From: Celeribacter litoreus
Lineage (GTDB): Bacteria; Pseudomonadota; Alphaproteobacteria; Rhodobacterales; Rhodobacteraceae
Length of the DNA: 64,000 nt
Assembly (NCBI RefSeq): GCF_020165855.1
Contig: NZ_JAIUFY010000011.1
Location: 1-64,000, forward strand
Direction of reading: 5' to 3'
Shown here: positions 8,872 to 17,740 of the stretch, one piece after another
How positions within the stretch are numbered: the first letter of the stretch is position 1
Layout: each line of letters opens with the position of its first letter
Position numbers and translations under genes: made by a program
The notes under the pieces: model-generated
Told to the model about the DNA's origin: nothing
The model's database searches: none
The model's input: only the letters and a program-made list of their open reading frames with translations

Positions 8872-9506
8872 GCGTACGTGTGCAACTAAGGCGGTTCTGG
8901 CAAGACCGCCGGGGGATCTCCCTCGTGGAAGCCCTTCTGGCGATGCCTATTGTGCTGATCGTGCTGGCTGCGATGTTCGAGTTTGGCGCGCTTATGTTCC
9001 AGTGGAATATGACCGTCAAAGCGACTCAAATTGGCGCTCGTATGGCTGCCGTGTCGACACCGCTTGTGGGGGAGGCAGAGTACGACGCGGCGATGCAAGC
9101 CGATTTCGGCACGCTTATCGAGGGTGAGCCGGTTCCTGCGGCGAAACCTTCAATCTCCTGCGGGGCAGGCTTTTCTGCGTGTAAGCCACCAGCTGCCATG
9201 ACGCGGTTATTGACTGGCGGAGATGGTATCTGTGGAGAGGTTTCGGATAGCTCCGTCATTGGAATGTGCGACGTCGCCCCGTTTTTGGGGGCCGAAAATG
9301 TTCGCATCACATATCAAAGGTCGGGCCTTGGCTATGTCGGACGCCCGTATGGCCAGATTTCGACCGTTACAGTTGAAGCCGTTGATCTGACATTCGACTT
9401 TTTCCTGCTCGACAGTCTGATCCCGGCCTTGGGAAATATTCCTATTCCCGCGCATCCGGCGGCAATAACCAGTGAAGATTTAAACGACTGTAAAGACAGT
9501 TGCTGA
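8865..9506 (+). CDS. tadF: Second TadE/TadF-like pseudopilin
   Basis: A 213-residue pseudopilin that pairs with the preceding TadE. The leader ends at Gly17 (QDRRG), followed by ISLVE, so the mature protein again has Glu at +5. The helix runs through LLAMPIVLIVLAAMFEFGALMF. The exported part holds several Cys (SCGAGFSACKPP, EVSDSSVIGMCD). I chose ATG 8865, which overlaps the tadE stop in ATGGTAA; a longer upstream frame has no ribosome site. TadE/F pseudopilins start or support pilus assembly. Whether it is TadE2 or TadF cannot be settled from the sequence alone. Confidence 0.85.
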   Translation: MVSVRVQLRRFWQDRRGISLVEALLAMPIVLIVLAAMFEFGALMFQWNMTVKATQIGARMAAVSTPLVGEAEYDAAMQADFGTLIEGEPVPAAKPSISCGAGFSACKPPAAMTRLLTGGDGICGEVSDSSVIGMCDVAPFLGAENVRITYQRSGLGYVGRPYGQISTVTVEAVDLTFDFFLLDSLIPALGNIPIPAHPAAITSEDLNDCKDSC

Positions 9507-9521
9507 GGTGGAAGGTTGGCT

Positions 9522-10664
9522 ATGCAAGAAGGATCAAAAGTTAAGATTCTGATGTTCAATGGCGATGGTTTGGACCCTGGAGATGTATTGGTTCCACTCA
9601 AAAGCCGCTCCTCGAGCAAGGTTGAGATGGCGCGGTCCGAGGCGCTGCCGAAGGCACTTTCTCATTCGAATTTCGATCTATTTCTGATGCATGCGGAGAG
9701 TTTGGCGGAAGAAGAGATTCAGGTTTTGACCACAGTCAGGGCGATGAAACCCGATCTTCCGGTGCTCATTGTGTCGACCGAACTCTCTGCCGATCAGACA
9801 CGACTTTTGCTGAAGCACAATGTGCAGGACTGGCTTGCGAAACCCGTGTCGGCCGAGTCCCTCGACAGCGCAATTCTCGGCGCATTCCGTGTGAAACGTA
9901 TCCAAGACAATAGCGTTCATGCGGTGCTATCTGTCGTGGGTGGTGCTGGCGCGACAACGGTTGCCGTTAGCCTTGCTGACCTGCTTGTTTCTGAAAACAA
10001 GAAAAGCTCAAATATCGCCCTATTCGATCTCGATTTTTCGACGGGTAATTGCTCCTACACACTCGATATGGTCAATGAGTTCAATCTCGGATCGGTGATC
10101 GACGCCCCACAGCGCGTTGATGACGAGTTTATCCGGCTTGTTCAGCAAAAGCACCGCCGTGGGTTCTATCTGTATTCTTTCAAAAGACCCGGACTAAATA
10201 CCGAAATCAACAGCTACGAACTTGTGCTGAGAATGTTGGATGCGGTGTTGCTGGAGCACACACACACCATTCTCGACATTCCCTATTACGACACAGAGTG
10301 GCGCGACGATGTGTTGTCCGCGGTGAACACCTGCACACTGGTGACTGAGCTCAATCTTCCTGCGCTCAAACATACGCTTGATATGATCAAATATGTGCGT
10401 GAGCTGCGGGGTGAGACGTTCCCGCTTAGTGTGATCATCAACAAGAAGAGTGGGCAACTCTTCGGCGGCCGCATTAGTAAAAAACGGTTGCAATCCCTGC
10501 TCGGGGAGGTGCCGTACTACTTTTTGCCGGAAGAAAACGACATCCTTGGTGAAGCGCTTGACCGAGGCATCCTGCCAGTCGAGATCCGGGCGCGTAACGG
10601 GTTTTCGCGGAAACTGTCGAAAATCTTTTCACAGCTGCAAATGGCTCCCAAGGTGATGTCATGA
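9522..10664 (+). CDS. cpaE: TadZ/CpaE, ParA-like pilus localisation protein
   Basis: A 380-residue protein with an N-terminal receiver-like domain (about 5-120) and a C-terminal ParA/MinD-type ATPase fold starting at about 132. The phosphate loop reads GGAGATT (140-146) and lacks the Lys residues of a normal deviant Walker A, as is known for many TadZ proteins, so ATP hydrolysis may be weak or absent. TadZ marks the cell pole for pilus assembly. ATG 9522 is preferred over TTG 9516 because GGAAGG stands six bases upstream. It overlaps the next gene within ATGTCATGA, showing translational coupling. Confidence 0.88.
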   Translation: MQEGSKVKILMFNGDGLDPGDVLVPLKSRSSSKVEMARSEALPKALSHSNFDLFLMHAESLAEEEIQVLTTVRAMKPDLPVLIVSTELSADQTRLLLKHNVQDWLAKPVSAESLDSAILGAFRVKRIQDNSVHAVLSVVGGAGATTVAVSLADLLVSENKKSSNIALFDLDFSTGNCSYTLDMVNEFNLGSVIDAPQRVDDEFIRLVQQKHRRGFYLYSFKRPGLNTEINSYELVLRMLDAVLLEHTHTILDIPYYDTEWRDDVLSAVNTCTLVTELNLPALKHTLDMIKYVRELRGETFPLSVIINKKSGQLFGGRISKKRLQSLLGEVPYYFLPEENDILGEALDRGILPVEIRARNGFSRKLSKIFSQLQMAPKVMS

Positions 10665-11224
10665 GTATGCTGCGCTCTGATCGTCGAACTTTTGTTCTCG
10701 CAACGGTTGCCAGCGTTTTCGCTCCGTCCGTTTCCTGGGCTCAGGACGTGAAGAGCGTCCCTCGCGATCATGGCCCCCAGACAATGGAAATTGTGAATTA
10801 CCCGAATGAGTACGCGCCCGGGACGATCGTGATTTCCAATGCGGATCAAACCCTTCATCGACTTTTGGGAGGGAACAAGGCCGAGCGCTACAAGATCTCT
10901 GTCGGGAGGGATGGATTCCTCTGGACTGGCACGACCGTAGTGGGGCGAAAGGCGACCTGGCCAGGGTGGACCCCACCGGGCGCGATGCGCCAACGCGATC
11001 CATCTTTGCCGGAATACGTGCCTCCGGGGCCGTATAACCCGCTCGGTGCGCGGGCACTCTATCTGTTCTCGGGAGGGCGGGACACGCTGTACCGGATTCA
11101 TGGGACGAACAACGCAGGAACTATTGGGAATTACGAGACATCCGGGTGTTTTCGAATGACGAATGCCGATGTGATGAGCCTGTATAACAAGGTTCCTCCG
11201 GGTACGAAGGTCGTTGTGAAATAG
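10661..11224 (+). CDS. L,D-transpeptidase (YkuD family) within the Tad operon
   Basis: A 187-residue exported enzyme that should cross-link peptidoglycan peptides or attach proteins to it. The signal peptide carries SDRRTFVLA, a possible twin-arginine motif, with cleavage near Ala27. The YkuD domain spans about 53-187, with the catalytic pattern HGTN (147-150) and SGCFRM, nucleophile Cys163. It overlaps tadZ by four bases and is followed after 10 bases by tadA, so it is clearly part of this operon. Local wall remodelling to let the pilus machine through is a reasonable inference; the family has many general housekeeping members. Confidence 0.88.
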   Translation: MSMLRSDRRTFVLATVASVFAPSVSWAQDVKSVPRDHGPQTMEIVNYPNEYAPGTIVISNADQTLHRLLGGNKAERYKISVGRDGFLWTGTTVVGRKATWPGWTPPGAMRQRDPSLPEYVPPGPYNPLGARALYLFSGGRDTLYRIHGTNNAGTIGNYETSGCFRMTNADVMSLYNKVPPGTKVVVK

Positions 11225-11234
11225 GGGGAGAAAC

Positions 11235-12638
11235 ATGTTAGGCCGCTTCTACACAAAAAAGAATATTGAGACGCCGGAGAGCGAAGCGCCATCGGCCAAC
11301 CTGCAAGATGTGCCGTCCATCGAAGCAAATGCCGCAAGGGCGCAATCCGATCAGATTGAGCAGCGGGACTTTGTGAATGAGCGTGTCGAACTGCACCGTT
11401 TCCTCATAGACAAAATCAACCTCTCGATCCTCGACACGATGGAAGAGGACGAACTACACGATGAATTACGCCCACTGGTACGCGACTATGCGAAGTCGCA
11501 CAGTTTTCCCCTCAGCGGAAGTGAGCTTGATGCGCTGATCAGCGACATTGCCGACGAGATGCTCGGCCTAGGGCCGCTTGAGCCGCTTTTGGACGATGAC
11601 AGCATTGCCGATATTCTTGTCGTCGGCTCCGGTAGCGTCTTTATCGAGAGAGGAGGCGTTCTTGAGAAAACGAATGTTCGCTTCAAGGACGAAGATCACC
11701 TCATGCGCATCATCAACAAAGTGGTCGCCTCCGTTGGGCGCCGTGTCGATGAAAGCTCTCCGCTCGTTGATGCGCGATTGCAAGATGGTTCCCGTGTTAA
11801 CGTAGCGATCAGGCCGGTCGCCGTGGATGGGCCGCAGGTCTCGATCAGGAAGTTCTCCAAGCGCCCCTATTCTCTCGAAAAGCTCGTCAGTAACCATGCC
11901 CTGTCACAAGGTATGGCCGATCTTCTGGCCGCCTGTGCAGAGGCCAAGATTTCGATGATCATTTCGGGAGGGACAGGGTCGGGTAAAACAACAATGCTGA
12001 ATGCGTTGTCTTCCTACATTCCGTTCCAAGAGCGCCTTGTCACGATCGAGGACGCAGCGGAGCTTCAGCTTCAGCAGCCGCATGTTGTCCGACTGGAAAC
12101 GCGCCCACCCACTGTCGATGGGCGGCATGAGATCATGCAGCGCGATCTCGTCAAAAACGCTCTGCGTATGCGTCCTGACCGGATCATTGTGGGTGAGGTA
12201 CGTGGGGGCGAAGCCTTTGACATGCTTCAGGCGATGAACACCGGTCACGAGGGATCGATGTCTACCGTGCACGCGAACAGTCCGCGTGACGGGATCAGCC
12301 GGATCGAGCAAATGGTCGGTATGGCTGGCATGCCGATGTCGCAAACGGCAATCCGCTCGCAGATATCATCGGCGGTTCAACTGATCGTCCAGCTGTCGCG
12401 TTTGCGCGATGGTACGCGGCGCGTGACATCTATTTCCGAGATCACCGGTATGGAGGGCGATATCATCCAGCTTCAGGAAATCGCTAAGTTCAAACGTCTC
12501 GGTGTAAGTGAGGATGGCACGATTCAGGGCGAGTTCCGTCCTACGGGCATTCGTCCGACTTTTTATGAAGAGTTGGAGACGATGGGACTTAGCCTTTCGC
12601 AAGATATTTTTGATCCATCGAAGGCGACACCGTCATGA
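11235..12638 (+). CDS. cpaF: TadA/CpaF pilus assembly ATPase
   Basis: A 467-residue secretion ATPase of the GspE/VirB11 superfamily that powers Flp pilus extension and probably retraction. The N-terminal domain (about 50-220) is followed by the motor domain with Walker A GGTGSGKT at 245-252, the Asp/Walker B region around [19 protein letters not shown] and the His box [26 protein letters not shown] ribosome site precedes ATG 11235. The stop overlaps the tadB start in ATGA. All motifs are intact, so the pilus motor should work. Confidence 0.95.
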   Translation: MLGRFYTKKNIETPESEAPSANLQDVPSIEANAARAQSDQIEQRDFVNERVELHRFLIDKINLSILDTMEEDELHDELRPLVRDYAKSHSFPLSGSELDALISDIADEMLGLGPLEPLLDDDSIADILVVGSGSVFIERGGVLEKTNVRFKDEDHLMRIINKVVASVGRRVDESSPLVDARLQDGSRVNVAIRPVAVDGPQVSIRKFSKRPYSLEKLVSNHALSQGMADLLAACAEAKISMIISGGTGSGKTTMLNALSSYIPFQERLVTIEDAAELQLQQPHVVRLETRPPTVDGRHEIMQRDLVKNALRMRPDRIIVGEVRGGEAFDMLQAMNTGHEGSMSTVHANSPRDGISRIEQMVGMAGMPMSQTAIRSQISSAVQLIVQLSRLRDGTRRVTSISEITGMEGDIIQLQEIAKFKRLGVSEDGTIQGEFRPTGIRPTFYEELETMGLSLSQDIFDPSKATPS

Positions 12639-13597
12639 ACGACAGACTGATCTTTCTCTATGGTTTGATATTTATCGCGTCACTTCTGCTGATCGAAACC
12701 ATGCTGCGCATTTTGTTGCGCCGCCTCATGTCCCAGAAGGAAGTCGCCAACCGACTGGAAGCTGTCAAGCAGCGTATGGAAGGCCCCGATGCGTTCAAGG
12801 AGCTACTCAAGCGCCGCGGGATGGGGGACGGGACAGATTTGAGCTCTTTTTCCGCGGTCCATCGGAAATTCATCGGTCAAACTGGCCTCGAAATTTCCAA
12901 TGTCCGGCAAATCTTCTATCTGGTCCTTTTCGCGCTTTTGGGTCTCTTTACTTCGGCCCTGTTCTTGGGGCTAAGGGGAATTCCCCAGATCATCTTCTCA
13001 CTGGTTTTCGCCGTGGCGCTGGGGGCGCTCATTCTGTGGGTGAAGCGGGCGCGTCGTATCCGCCTCTTCACGAAGCAACTTCCAGAGGCAATTGATGTGA
13101 TTGTGCGCAGCCTGAACTCAGGACATCCATTGAATTCGGCTATCGCCCTGGTCGCGAGAGAAATGCCGGACCCGATCGGGTCTGAGTTTGGCATCCTCCA
13201 TGATCAGATGACCTATGGTGCGGATCTCGAAATGGGTATGATGGCGCTCTATGATCGCGTGGGCGCGCCGGAGATCCAGCTGTTGACTGTGACCGTGAGC
13301 GTGCAGCGCGGGACTGGCGGGAACCTTTCGGAAATTCTGGAAAACCTATCCAGCATGATCCGCGCCCGATTGATGATTAAACGGAAGATTCTCGCCATTT
13401 CGGCAGAGGGGCGTATCACCGCCTGGATCATGCTCGGTTTCCCGTTCGGTCTTTACTATATGATCTTGGCCTTGGTGCCCGAGTATTTTGATCCTGTTTG
13501 GGAATCCGGCTACGGCGCGCTCGTCGTCACGGGGTGTCTGACCATGATCTTTTTCGGGATGATCATAATACGCCGTTTGGTGAACTTTGATTTCTGA
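12635..13597 (+). CDS. tadB: TadB inner-membrane platform protein
   Basis: A 320-residue GspF-type platform protein. Hydrophobic segments lie at about 7-27, 92-132 and 260-315, and the T2SSF domain is at about 147-275 (LPEAIDVIVRSLNSGHPLNSA, and VQRGTGGNLSEILENLS). It overlaps tadA by four bases and lies 18 bases before tadC, the usual TadA-TadB-TadC order. It forms the inner-membrane base on which the TadA ATPase works. Confidence 0.93.
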   Translation: MNDRLIFLYGLIFIASLLLIETMLRILLRRLMSQKEVANRLEAVKQRMEGPDAFKELLKRRGMGDGTDLSSFSAVHRKFIGQTGLEISNVRQIFYLVLFALLGLFTSALFLGLRGIPQIIFSLVFAVALGALILWVKRARRIRLFTKQLPEAIDVIVRSLNSGHPLNSAIALVAREMPDPIGSEFGILHDQMTYGADLEMGMMALYDRVGAPEIQLLTVTVSVQRGTGGNLSEILENLSSMIRARLMIKRKILAISAEGRITAWIMLGFPFGLYYMILALVPEYFDPVWESGYGALVVTGCLTMIFFGMIIIRRLVNFDF

Positions 13598-13615
13598 GCG
13601 AGTTGGGAGGTCGAC

Positions 13616-14542
13616 ATGCTAACTGAAACGACAGTCCTCATTCTGATTTTCGTGGCCGTCTTGCTCAGCGTCTTCGTGATCGCGGATCGTCTTCTCGGGC
13701 GCCGCGACGTGGCCAAGCGCATCGAGCGCGCGAGCGAGCAAAAACATGATCGCGAAGACCTGATCGACAAAAACCTCGGCTCAGGCAATGAGAGCATTCG
13801 CTACTATCTTGATGTCGTGAAAAACGAACCGGCCAATTCATTGCGGATGCGACTTGTGCAGGCCGGGTATTTTTCACCCAAGGCTTTGCGCATTTTCAAC
13901 CTCATCCGTCTCCTCGTGAGCCTAGGTGTGATTGCCGTCTCCTATATCGCTTTTTCTGTGACGCTTGTCGGGGCTGGCTCTTTCGCTCACTTGGTGATCT
14001 CTCTCGCGCTCGGCGGCATGTTCTTTGTGCTCTGTTCCTATGTGCTCGAACGAAAAGCCAAGAAGCGTCAGCGCGAGTTCGGGAAACTTTTCCCTGATTT
14101 TATGGATTTGCTTCTTGTTTGTGTCGATGCAGGGCTCGGGATCGACTCTGCGCTGGATCGTGTGACGCGCGAATTCCTAGTCACCACGCCGGACTTCGGG
14201 GTGCAGTTGTCGATTGTGAATCTGGAGACACGTGCCGGACGTCCCCTCGATCAAGCCCTGATGAATTTTGCGAAACGTATCAATGTGGAAGAGGCCCGCA
14301 CGCTCGCTGTTTTGTTCAAGCAGTCTCAGGAACTCGGCGCATCGATCAGTCATACGCTGCGGGTGTTTAGTTCGGAAATGAGAGAGCAACGATTGATCCG
14401 GGCAGAGGAAAAGGCCAACGCGCTCCCGGTCAAAATGCTCATGCCGATGGCGCTTTTCATGTTCCCGGTCAATCTCGTGATCGTGCTTGTGCCGATCTTG
14501 ATGACAATCATGAAAATGATGGTTGGCTTGGCGCCGCGATGA
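13616..14542 (+). CDS. tadC: TadC inner-membrane platform protein
   Basis: A 308-residue partner of TadB with the same T2SSF fold: N-terminal helix at about 5-22, a helix pair near 95-140, the domain around DFMDLLLVCVDAGLGIDSAL and a C-terminal hydrophobic hairpin from about 275. A TTGGGAGG ribosome site precedes the ATG. Its stop codon overlaps the start of the AAA ATPase gene in ATGA, tying that unusual gene to the Tad operon. Confidence 0.93.
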   Translation: MLTETTVLILIFVAVLLSVFVIADRLLGRRDVAKRIERASEQKHDREDLIDKNLGSGNESIRYYLDVVKNEPANSLRMRLVQAGYFSPKALRIFNLIRLLVSLGVIAVSYIAFSVTLVGAGSFAHLVISLALGGMFFVLCSYVLERKAKKRQREFGKLFPDFMDLLLVCVDAGLGIDSALDRVTREFLVTTPDFGVQLSIVNLETRAGRPLDQALMNFAKRINVEEARTLAVLFKQSQELGASISHTLRVFSSEMREQRLIRAEEKANALPVKMLMPMALFMFPVNLVIVLVPILMTIMKMMVGLAPR

Positions 14543-15858
14543 AGGACAAGGTCGAGGATTTCACCAGAGAAAGACATGATATGAGCAAATTTCACTATCC
14601 AGAGCCGCCCAAATCCGTGGAGGAAACGGGTCTAAGTATGAGTTTTCTCATTAATCTGGTCGCGAAGGTCATGTATGAAAGGGGGACCCTTACGCCGCTC
14701 CTGATCAGTGAGGAGATCAAATTATCCAAGCTGATTTGCCGTCAGTTGATTAAGGAAATGACGCGTCTCTTGATGGTTGAGGCGCAGGGGCTTGAGAGTG
14801 AGGATATCAAGTCCGACATTCGCTACAGTCTGACGGATGCAGGTCGGAAAGTGGCGATGGAAGCCATGCTGGCCTCGCAATATGTCGGGCCTGCGCCTGT
14901 GACGCTTGATGCGTTCAACGCGCAAATCAAAGAGCAATCCATCCACGCTGAAGAAATCCACCGTGACGCGCTCGTGGAGGCGGCGAAACATCTCGTTTTG
15001 CCAAAAGGGATGATGGCTCAACTCGGTCCGGCCGCCAATTCCGGCCGCTCGGTCCTTTTATACGGTGAGCCCGGGAATGGGAAAACCTCCCTCGCGCAAG
15101 CCTTGGGAGATGCTTTCTCGGATACGGTCTATTTTCCTTATGCGCTTCTGGTCGGGAACCAGATTATCAAGTTCTTTGATGAGACGCTCCATGAGGTTGT
15201 GGAGCAGGATCCTGATATGCGACCGCTTGATGCGCGCTGGGTGCCCTGTCGCCGCCCTGTCGTGATCGCGGGAGGCGAACTAACGCTGTCGATGTTGGAT
15301 CTCTCTTTCGATGAAAACTCTCGATTTTACGAAGCGCCGATGCACTTTAAGGCCTTGTGCGGTGTGTTCGTGCTGGATGATTTCGGGCGTCAGGTTGCGA
15401 CACCGCAGGCATTTCTGAACCGCTGGATTGTGCCGCTCGAAAAAGGGTTCGACATTCTGTCCTTACACACGGGGCGCAAGTTCACGGTGCCTTTCGATCA
15501 GTTGGTGGTTTTTTCTTCCAACATGTTCCCCGAAGAGCTCGGGGACGGGGCCTCCCTACGGCGCATCTACTTCAAGATTTACGTGCCGTGTCCGACCCGC
15601 GAGGATTTTCTCCAAATCTTTGAGGATGCTTGCCACGATCTGGGTTTTGAGTGGAGGCCGAATGTGGTGGGCGACTTCTTCACCAAGGAATATGAAGAGA
15701 AACAGCACATCACCTCTGGTGCGCACCCGCGCTTTTTGTTGCAACACATTGATGCGTACTGCCGATACGAGGATGTGCCGCGGGAGATCACGCAGGAAAA
15801 TCTTGAGATCGCGAGCCGCAATATCACGGCAGGCAAGCGCAAGGTGGCTGCCCAATAA
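14539..15858 (+). CDS. AAA ATPase with N-terminal winged-helix-like domain, end of Tad operon
   Basis: A 439-residue cytoplasmic protein that I cannot match to a named Tad component. The first 110 residues resemble a winged-helix fold (LISEEIKLSKLICRQLIKEM, a wing-like stretch, then SLTDAGRKVAMEA). An AAA module follows, with Walker A GEPGNGKT (176-183), Walker B GVFVLDDFG (275-283) and a sensor-1-like VVFSSNM. The start overlaps the tadC stop; ATG 14581 is an alternative. It might remodel or regulate the pilus machine, or couple pilus status to transcription, but no function can be claimed. It is the last gene before a bidirectional terminator. Confidence 0.85.
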   Translation: MKDKVEDFTRERHDMSKFHYPEPPKSVEETGLSMSFLINLVAKVMYERGTLTPLLISEEIKLSKLICRQLIKEMTRLLMVEAQGLESEDIKSDIRYSLTDAGRKVAMEAMLASQYVGPAPVTLDAFNAQIKEQSIHAEEIHRDALVEAAKHLVLPKGMMAQLGPAANSGRSVLLYGEPGNGKTSLAQALGDAFSDTVYFPYALLVGNQIIKFFDETLHEVVEQDPDMRPLDARWVPCRRPVVIAGGELTLSMLDLSFDENSRFYEAPMHFKALCGVFVLDDFGRQVATPQAFLNRWIVPLEKGFDILSLHTGRKFTVPFDQLVVFSSNMFPEELGDGASLRRIYFKIYVPCPTREDFLQIFEDACHDLGFEWRPNVVGDFFTKEYEEKQHITSGAHPRFLLQHIDAYCRYEDVPREITQENLEIASRNITAGKRKVAAQ

Positions 15859-15888
15859 AGCGGTGTGCAATAATGATGCTTATAAATT

Positions 15889-15923
15889 AAAGGCGAGCGA
15901 TCAGATGTGATCGGCTCGCCTTT
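15889..15923. terminator. Bidirectional terminator between Tad operon and aldolase gene
   Basis: AAAGGCGAGC pairs with GCTCGCCTTT, extended inwards by GATC/GATC with one unpaired base. The stem is flanked by A on one side and T on the other, so it can serve both the plus-strand Tad operon and the minus-strand aldolase gene that converges on it. Confidence 0.85.
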
Positions 15924-15947
15924 CTGTTCTTTCATGCTCGTGAGGAA

Positions 15948-16721
15948 TTATGCGAATTCCGGACGATCCCGCTTCATTTTACGCACCATCGCATCGAAGA
16001 GCAGAGTCGCGAAGGACGCATTGTCTTTCAGGCGCTGAGCGTCTTCCGCGCATTTTTGTTTGATTGCGTCGGGGAGCTGGACGTTTGGGCCGGGGATGGA
16101 CGCCGCCGCACATTGAATCTCTGCGGCGCGTTGCACGGTCCACAGGAGGAAGAAGGTGAGCGGGATATCGGCCTCGCAGACGGCGATGCCGTGGTTGCGG
16201 AGGACGAGCACGTGTTTGTCGCCGAGGGACTTTAGCATGCGCTCACGTTCTTCGTCGTAGATCGTGATGCCTTCGAAGTCATGATAACCGACGCGTCCGT
16301 AGAGCTGCGCACCGTTGAAGTTGTTGTGGTCAATGTGACCATCTTTCATCACGATGGCTGAGATCGGAGTCGTGTGAGTGTGCGCCACGCAGCCAACGTC
16401 GGGACGGTGCTCGTGAATCACGCCGTGGAGCGCGAAACCTGCCGGGTTCGGTTTGTATTCGCTCTCACGCAAAAGTTTGCCGTCAACGCCCACGACGAGG
16501 AGGTTCTCAGGTGTCACTTCGTCGTAGTGCAGGCCGAGCGGGTTCACGAGGTAGGCGTGTTCGTCACCCGGAAGGCGCACGGAGATGTGGTTGAAGATCA
16601 GTTCGGTCCAGCCGAGGTAGCTGACGAGATGATAGAAGTCAGCGAGTTGGACGCGGAGTTCCTGTTCGGACATTCCTGCCATTGGATTGGTGTCTGCTTT
16701 GACGGCCGTTGGGCTATTCAT
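15948..16721 (-). CDS. Class II aldolase/adducin family protein
   Basis: A 257-residue zinc-dependent aldolase-fold protein. The metal-binding histidines are visible in CVAHTHTTP (His114, His116) and RNHG (His177), and the glycine-rich phosphate-site region begins with NHISVRLPG. Family members cleave or decarboxylate sugar phosphates and related hydroxy-acids, so the substrate is open. It lies at the left end of the catabolic island, divergent from the iacI-like gene, with two copies of the putative regulon operator between them. A role in auxin or side-chain breakdown is an inference from that position alone. The gene converges on the Tad operon terminator. Confidence 0.8.
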   Translation of the reverse strand: MNSPTAVKADTNPMAGMSEQELRVQLADFYHLVSYLGWTELIFNHISVRLPGDEHAYLVNPLGLHYDEVTPENLLVVGVDGKLLRESEYKPNPAGFALHGVIHEHRPDVGCVAHTHTTPISAIVMKDGHIDHNNFNGAQLYGRVGYHDFEGITIYDEERERMLKSLGDKHVLVLRNHGIAVCEADIPLTFFLLWTVQRAAEIQCAAASIPGPNVQLPDAIKQKCAEDAQRLKDNASFATLLFDAMVRKMKRDRPEFA

Positions 16722-16918
16722 CTTGTCATCCTTTACATTCAGCGAGTGCGTAGAGCGTTACGCGCCGGATCAGACGTCCATGAGGCGAAGGCATCAGGAG
16801 TGCACATTGAGAAGTATAACACGAAACGCTTGCTCCTTTTGGCCGCGGGTCATGTTGTTTTGTGCGTCCCTCTGCCGATCTCTTATGTGCCGGTTCCGAG
16901 GTGTTTGAATTTCTATTA

Positions 16919-16932
16919 CGGTAAGTTTCACG
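16919..16932 (+). promoter_or_regulatory. Putative regulon operator, copy 1
   Basis: CGGTAAGTTTCACG, one of five related 14-bp inverted repeats in the catabolic island. It is exactly 89 bp from copy 2 (start to start) and is followed by CAAAT, shared with copy 2. Confidence 0.55.
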
Positions 16933-17007
16933 CAAATGTTTGACGGGTCAAGGCTTTAGTGCGATAGTTAAACAAAGAAACGCAAATTCTCGACTGTCGG
17001 CGCGAAA

Positions 17008-17021
17008 CAGTAATATTACTG
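17008..17021 (+). promoter_or_regulatory. Putative regulon operator, copy 2 (perfect palindrome)
   Basis: CAGTAATATTACTG is a perfect 14-bp palindrome 81 bases before the iacI-like start codon. It fits the consensus of the other four sites and is the most symmetric of them. Confidence 0.65.
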
Positions 17022-17102
17022 CAAATCTTGGGGGCAAACTCACTCTGGGATGACGCAATTTTACGCGCAGATGGTTTGAGCCATTCAACAGGAAGAATGC
17101 AA

Positions 17103-17669
17103 ATGGCTGATGATTCACTGATCGAAACCCTGACCCGCCGCATTGAGAATCTGGAGGCCGCGAATGAGGTTCGCAACGTCCAGATGCGCTACATGTTTCT
17201 CTGCGACACGCCGCTGCCAGAATACGGCGTCAAAGACGACGCCGAGAGGATCGACTTGATCATGGAGCTTTTCGCAGAAGAAGCTGTCTGGGAAGGCGTT
17301 GGCGAGTACTACGACGGTCAGTTCGGACGGGCAGAAGGGAAAGCGGCCGTGCGCGCGCACTTCGAGAGTTTCTGGGGTGGCAAGCAGGACCCGGCGTTGA
17401 TCCTCAATTGCCATTACGTGACATCGGAACAAATCCATGTTGCTGAGGACGGTCAGACCGCGACTGGTCAATGGGTGCACATGCAGCCGTGGCTCTTCTC
17501 CGACGGCAAGGCGCTTCTGCGTTCTTCCCGCTTGTTTAATGCTTTCAAGAAGTGTGAGGACGGGAAATGGCGCTACACGCGGAACCGGACGGAAAATGTC
17601 TTCGTCGCGCCGCTGCCCGCGACATGGGCGTCTGACTACCCGTCGAAATCAGTGCTGATGAAGCCGTAA
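17103..17669 (+). CDS. iacI: IacI-like SnoaL/NTF2-fold protein
   Basis: A 188-residue protein of the SnoaL-like (NTF2) fold: an N-terminal helix (SLIETLTRRIENLEAANEVR), then a cone-shaped domain (MELFAEEAVWEGVGEYY, LNCHYVTSEQIHVAEDGQTA, GKWRYTRNRTENVFV). Such proteins act as small hydrolases, isomerases or cyclases. IacI of known auxin clusters is a SnoaL-type protein acting late in the pathway to catechol; I assign this gene from fold and context with moderate confidence. ATG 17103 was chosen because AGGAAG lies eight bases upstream. The gene is separate from the main iac operon but has the same putative operators upstream. Confidence 0.65.
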   Translation: MADDSLIETLTRRIENLEAANEVRNVQMRYMFLCDTPLPEYGVKDDAERIDLIMELFAEEAVWEGVGEYYDGQFGRAEGKAAVRAHFESFWGGKQDPALILNCHYVTSEQIHVAEDGQTATGQWVHMQPWLFSDGKALLRSSRLFNAFKKCEDGKWRYTRNRTENVFVAPLPATWASDYPSKSVLMKP

Positions 17670-17693
17670 TCAGAATCTGGAAGTTCGAAATGG

Positions 17694-17719
17694 AGAGGGC
17701 GCCGAATTCGGCGCCCTCT
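17694..17719. terminator. Bidirectional terminator, 26-base perfect palindrome
   Basis: AGAGGGCGCCG and CGGCGCCCTCT surround AATT, and T-rich sequence follows on the plus strand. It lies between the converging iacI-like and TRAP permease genes. Confidence 0.88.
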
Positions 17720-17740
17720 TTGCGTTTTGCGTAGATACCC

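Larger units (their letters stand above)
16722..17102. promoter_or_regulatory. Divergent promoter region with two putative operators
   Basis: No gene is seen in these 381 bases. The region separates the minus-strand aldolase from the plus-strand iacI-like gene and contains two copies of the 14-bp palindrome listed separately (16919 and 17008). I did not find confident -35/-10 boxes. Confidence 0.55.
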
